DNA from: Sulfurospirillum sp. SCADC
GTDB lineage: Bacteria; Campylobacterota; Campylobacteria; Campylobacterales; Sulfurospirillaceae
Assembly (NCBI RefSeq): GCF_000743525.1
Contig: NZ_JQGK01000018.1
Location: 47,273 to 80,982, forward strand
Reading direction: 5' to 3'
DNA: 33,710 bases
Below the pieces are notes generated by a model. The model was given only the letters and a program-made list of their open reading frames with translations. It did no database searches and was not told the origin of the DNA. Within the stretch, counting starts at the first letter, position 1. Each line of letters opens with the position of its first letter. Shown here piece after piece: positions 30,788 through 33,710 of this stretch. Position numbers and translations under genes: made by a program.

Positions 30788-31306
30788 TTAAAATTTAATA
30801 GTCTCTTCTTGTGGAACACCTATCACTTGGTGTGCTTTGTCACGTTTTCCAGCACCACCATCATCGCTGCTTTTACTTTTACTGGCACTGGTACTTTTTT
30901 TCTTAACAGGCGGTGTGTAGGTATTACTTTTCCCACCTTTGTAAAAACCCTCTTTGATCACAAACATCTCTGTTAAGCGCATACCATCAAACGAAGCATA
31001 AACAAGATCACCCTCGTTTGCAAGGACTGTTTTGTGGTTGAAGTTCACATAAGGTAGTTTTCCATTGGTTGTTTCAATACCATCAATCTCATAATTCCAT
31101 AATTGCGAATTCGCTTCTTGTTTCAAAGAACGAACAATTCCCTTGATATAGTTTTTACCAACTAGCTTAGAAAGTTTAGGATTGGTAGTATCTGGTTTTT
31201 CATTGGCAAAAGTTGTGACGGTTGAAGCCGGCGGTGTACGAGAAGCGCATCCTTGCATCAATACGAACAAAAAGGCTACACAAAGATACGATAAAATTCT
31301 TTTCAA
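30788..31306 (-). CDS. Hypothetical lipoprotein
   Basis: 172 residues. The signal peptide SYLCVAFLFVLMQGC ends in a lipobox (L-M-Q-G-Cys), so it is probably a lipid-anchored envelope protein. A middle part (KNYIKGIVRSLKQEANSQLW, then GDLVYASFDGMRLTEMFVIK) reads as beta-rich; a basic, serine-lysine-rich tail (KKKSTSASKSKSSDDGGAGK) ends at VPQEETIKF. The start is TTG at 31306, with AAGGA seven bases upstream. It converges on the histidine kinase and is divergent from ssrA. Family not recognised. Confidence 0.8.
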   Translation of the reverse strand: MKRILSYLCVAFLFVLMQGCASRTPPASTVTTFANEKPDTTNPKLSKLVGKNYIKGIVRSLKQEANSQLWNYEIDGIETTNGKLPYVNFNHKTVLANEGDLVYASFDGMRLTEMFVIKEGFYKGGKSNTYTPPVKKKSTSASKSKSSDDGGAGKRDKAHQVIGVPQEETIKF

Positions 31307-31361
31307 AACAAAATCCTTCTATATTTTTGCGGATTATAGCAAAGTTTCCTATTTATTATGG

Positions 31362-31367
31362 TAAAAT
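31362..31367 (+). promoter_or_regulatory. Putative -10 box of ssrA
   Basis: TAAAAT about 14 nt before the mature tmRNA 5' end. A TCGAAT just before the 5' end can pair with ATTCGA just after the 3' CCA, extending the precursor acceptor stem. Confidence 0.45.
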
Positions 31368-31380
31368 GTACTTCTCGAAT

Positions 31381-31756
31381 GGGGCTGACATGGCTTCGAC
31401 AGGAGTAGTTTTAGCTTATGGCTGCATGTCGGAAGTGAAGGACTTGCGTTACACAACCTTCAATCAATAACTGCTAACAACAGTAACTATCGTCCTGCTT
31501 ACGCTCTAGCTGCGTAAGTTTAATACATAAGGACTGCTTCTCCCTTTAATGCTATCTAAGGAGGATTGGGAAGTATCATAGCTATGATAGATATACTGCA
31601 TGAACGCCTTTACATGCAGCGAAGTTAAAGGCTCGTTTTGCGTAGTTTTCTGATTGTTGTACGAAGCAAAATTAAACACTATCAACAATATCTAAGCATG
31701 TAGACGTCATAGGTGGCTATTTTTGGACTGGGGTTCAATCCCCCACAGCTCCACCA
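31381..31756 (+). ncRNA. ssrA: Transfer-messenger RNA (ssrA)
   Basis: 376 nt. It rescues stalled ribosomes and adds a degradation tag. The 5' end GGGGCTGACATGGCTTCGAC and the 3' end GGGTTCAATCCCCC-ACAGCTCCACCA form the tRNA-like domain with encoded CCA. The tag-coding frame at 31473-31517 starts at GCT and reads ANNSNYRPAYALAA then TAA; the A-N-N start and the A-Y-A-x-A-A end agree with other Campylobacterota tags (Campylobacter: ANNVKFAPAYAKAA as I recall it). One-piece tmRNA. Pseudoknots occupy the region between the tag and the T-arm. SmpB is not in the window. Confidence 0.97.
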
Positions 31757-31877
31757 TTCGAATTGATTTTAACTCGGCAAAATGGAAGTTTGAAGGCTTC
31801 TATTTTTTCCTCGTTACCTTTTATCATTGACTCCTTTTACCACATCGCGTTACACCCAAAAGGCGAATTTTTACATT

Positions 31878-33500
31878 ATGAATATACTCTCAAAAAACGC
31901 ACCACTCGAAGTCTCTATTTTAAAAATGGAAACGATTTTAAGCGATCTTGGTTGTGGCATCACCTTTGCAACCGAAAAACATCCACTAAAAAACTGCTAC
32001 TCCATCAATCTTGCCTCTGTTGAAGCACCCAATCATATTTATTCTAACGGTAAAGGCTCCCTCTCTGGCGCATCGAAAGCGAGCGCGCTTGGTGAGTACA
32101 TCGAACGCCTTCAAACCAATAACTGTTTTATCGACTTTCACCTTCCCAACCGTGCTTACTACCCAGACCAAAAAGTGTTTGAATTTGGCGGAGAGTATCT
32201 GAGCCCATCTTTACATGGTATTTACAATCCATCCAATGAGATGAGTAACGAAGACTTTGTGGATTTCAACAGCGACTATCTGGACAAGATCGTAGCACTT
32301 CCATTTCAAAGCTTTTTTGGGAATGAACACGTTTACATTCCTCTTAACATCCTCAGCAATCTTTACGTGAGCAACGGACTCGCGAGCGGAAATACGCCTG
32401 ATGAAGCCAAAGTGCAAGCGCTGAGTGAAATTTTTGAGCGTTACGCCAAAATAGAGATCATTAAAAATGGTTACGCGCTTCCAAAGTACCCAGAAGACAT
32501 CATCGCAACTTTCCCTAAACTTCAAGCAGATTTGGTGGAGCTTAGAAAAGCGGGCTTCATCGTTGAAGTCCTTGATGCGTCTTTGGGTGGCAAATTTCCT
32601 GTGACAGCCTTTTCGCTCATTAACCCACGCAAGGGCACGCTGTTTGTCTCCTTTGGCGCGCATCCCATTTTGGAAGTCAGCCTAGAGCGCACCATGAGCG
32701 AGCTGATGCAAGGACGAGGCGTTGAAAATCTTGACGCGTTTGAGATGCCAACGTTTGATATGAGCATCGTCGGCGATAGCTTCAACCTAGAAGCACACTT
32801 TATCGATTCTAACGGCAAAATGGGCTTTTCTTTTTTAAGTGCCACTAAAAGTTTTGAGTATGCACCGTGGAATTACCGAGGTAAAGGAAGTGTTGAGGAA
32901 TACGCCTTTTTATGCGACATCGTCAAGTCGATGGGCAAAGAGATTTATCTACGCGAATACACCTACTTAGACTTTTACTCATGCCAGATGATCGTGCCTA
33001 GCATCTCTGAGGTTTATCCCATCAAAGACATGGTGTATCAAAACCGAAACAGCGGTAAATTCATACGCCATAGTGTGCTCAATTTTAAAGATGAAGACCA
33101 CGAAGCCTTGCTTGATGCCATCGAACCACTGGAAGATTCACTCAATATGGAAAAATACATCGGCGTCATTTTCGAGCAAAATTTCCAGATGATCGAGCTT
33201 AAAGCGCAAGTGCATCTGCTGTTGGAAAACTACGAAGAGGTTCAAATGCTGCTCTCGTTTAGTCAAAATCCTATGAGCAAACTTCTCTGCGAAATCCTCT
33301 CTTTGAGAGAGCAAAAACTTGTGTGGAATGAGTATGAAAGTGCGCTTTGGGACATTTTTGGCAAAAAAAAAGTCGAACATGCCTTAAACATCCTTGATGG
33401 CAAGGCTTACCTCATCGACGTAAGCCTCCACCAACACTATGTGAATATCCTCGATATGTACGATAGACTCGAGCTTAAGAAAGCGTCTATCGTCGCTTAA
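31878..33500 (+). CDS. ycaO: YcaO-domain protein with C-terminal helical (TPR-like) domain
   Basis: About 540 residues. YcaO proteins are ATP-dependent cyclodehydratase/kinase-like enzymes; E. coli YcaO, of near-identical layout, is linked to RimO-dependent methylthiolation of ribosomal protein S12. The ATP/Mg-binding segments are present: NGKGSLSGASKASALGEYIE then RLQTNN, NLYVSNGLASGNTPDEAKVQ then ALSEIFERYAK, SLGGKFPVTAF and SFGAHPILEVSLERTMSELM. About 390-540 is a helical repeat-type tail (KYIGVIFEQNFQMIELKAQV, LSFSQNPMSKLLCEIL). ATG at 31878 is chosen over the TTG at 31827. No ribosome-binding site is obvious. No peptide-precursor gene lies beside it, so the S12-type role is more likely than RiPP synthesis. 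Confidence 0.9.
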   Translation: MNILSKNAPLEVSILKMETILSDLGCGITFATEKHPLKNCYSINLASVEAPNHIYSNGKGSLSGASKASALGEYIERLQTNNCFIDFHLPNRAYYPDQKVFEFGGEYLSPSLHGIYNPSNEMSNEDFVDFNSDYLDKIVALPFQSFFGNEHVYIPLNILSNLYVSNGLASGNTPDEAKVQALSEIFERYAKIEIIKNGYALPKYPEDIIATFPKLQADLVELRKAGFIVEVLDASLGGKFPVTAFSLINPRKGTLFVSFGAHPILEVSLERTMSELMQGRGVENLDAFEMPTFDMSIVGDSFNLEAHFIDSNGKMGFSFLSATKSFEYAPWNYRGKGSVEEYAFLCDIVKSMGKEIYLREYTYLDFYSCQMIVPSISEVYPIKDMVYQNRNSGKFIRHSVLNFKDEDHEALLDAIEPLEDSLNMEKYIGVIFEQNFQMIELKAQVHLLLENYEEVQMLLSFSQNPMSKLLCEILSLREQKLVWNEYESALWDIFGKKKVEHALNILDGKAYLIDVSLHQHYVNILDMYDRLELKKASIVA

Positions 33501-33506
33501 AAACCT

Positions 33507-33516
33507 TTACATGTAA
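33507..33516. repeat. TTACATGTAA palindrome copy 14
   Basis: Intergenic, CTTTACATGTAAAA form, 6 nt 3' of the ycaO stop codon. Confidence 0.9.
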
Positions 33517-33634
33517 AAACGTAAACGATCAATTTTTTATGTTTTTTCGTCTGCAAATGACTCCTTTTACACTATAATTATGTGCCTTAACCCAAACTGC
33601 TAGTTGCGAAGAAGGGTCTAAAAATTGCTTGAGA

Positions 33635-33669
33635 CTCCATAAAAAGCCGTGGGAGGCGAGATTATGGAG
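33635..33669 (+). promoter_or_regulatory. Hairpin over the start codon of the edge ORF
   Basis: CTCCATAA (33635-33642) pairs with TTATGGAG (33662-33669). The ATG lies in the right arm and GGGAGG in the loop, which would hide the start from read-through transcripts, a device used by several insertion sequences. Confidence 0.5.
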
Positions 33670-33710
33670 CGAGATATTATAACAGTTTATTGCTTGATTG
33701 ATGAATATTT
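33664..33710 (+). CDS. Start of a probable insertion-sequence transposase, cut by the window edge
   Basis: Only 15 codons are visible: MERDIITVYCLIDEY. This resembles the opening of IS982-type DDE transposases (I-I-x-x-Y-C-L-I-D-D) and has GGGAGG at the right distance before the ATG. The upstream stretch from about 33586 (AACCCAAACTGCTAG...) may contain the terminal inverted repeat. The assignment is by eye and tentative. Confidence 0.5.
   Translation, partial: MERDIITVYCLIDEY

Noticed and set aside
31381-31756. tmRNA as the attachment site of an integrated island
   Set aside because: ssrA 3' ends are common integration sites, but no integrase or repeated 3' fragment is seen in the 2 kb that follow.
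31878-33500. YcaO as the core of a RiPP gene cluster
   Set aside because: The protein has the E. coli YcaO layout with a helical tail, and no precursor peptide, dehydrogenase, protease or exporter gene is adjacent.
973-33516. The TTACATGTAA copies as CRISPR repeats or transposon ends
   Set aside because: Spacing is kilobases and irregular, there are no spacers or cas genes, and no target-site duplications or flanking homology beyond the palindrome.

Overview
The window looks like chromosome of a Campylobacterota (epsilonproteobacterial) species, most likely Sulfurospirillum or a close relative. Grounds: moderate-to-low GC, ileS-small membrane ORF-gatA-guaB synteny that I recall from Campylobacter, a single fused CcsB-CcsA cytochrome c biogenesis protein, OprD-like porins ending in F, and a tmRNA tag ending AYALAA. 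The genus is inference; the sequence was not searched against any database.

Layout. (1) 1-9600, minus strand: an amino-acid/cofactor run (metX, xseB, a nitrilase homologue, a ThiF/MoeB-like E1, a DapC-type aminotransferase cut by the left edge) coupled by ATGA overlaps, then guaB and gatA, an unlisted 42-residue membrane ORF, and ileS. (2) 9690-12030: cinA on the plus strand, six tRNA genes (Lys-Glu-Val-Asp-Lys-Glu) behind a near-consensus sigma-70 promoter, and a small membrane protein. (3) 12100-20080, minus: ccsBA, then a complete branched-chain amino-acid ABC transporter livK-H-M-G-F. (4) 20200-25150, minus: two paralogous major porins interleaved with three type II or type VII toxin-antitoxin modules (YefM/YoeB, Phd/ParE-RelE, MntA/HepT). 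(5) 25250-30700: a TRAP dicarboxylate-type transporter (dctP, dctQ, dctM) beside a divergently transcribed response regulator and Cache-domain histidine kinase that probably control it. (6) 30790-33710: a lipoprotein, ssrA (tmRNA), a full-length ycaO, and the first codons of what looks like an insertion-sequence transposase cut by the right edge.

The most striking signal is not a gene. The 10-bp palindrome TTACATGTAA occurs 14 times (10 of them as TTTACATGTAAA), about once per 2.4 kb, where a composition-based estimate expects about 0.1. Nine copies are intergenic although most of the window is coding, and seven of those sit within about 30 nt 3' of a stop codon. The rest are read through inside genes (often as F/L-T-C-K or L-H-V). 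This resembles the density and placement of DNA-uptake or chromosome-organising sequences in other bacteria and deserves a genome-wide count.

Other points: a 27-bp inverted repeat brackets the second porin gene; twin GTTWC-N5-GTAAC sites 52 bp apart lie upstream of dctP; the nitrilase homologue lacks its catalytic cysteine; one tRNA-Glu copy has a CTC anticodon; and hairpins separate binding-protein genes from permease genes in both transporter operons.
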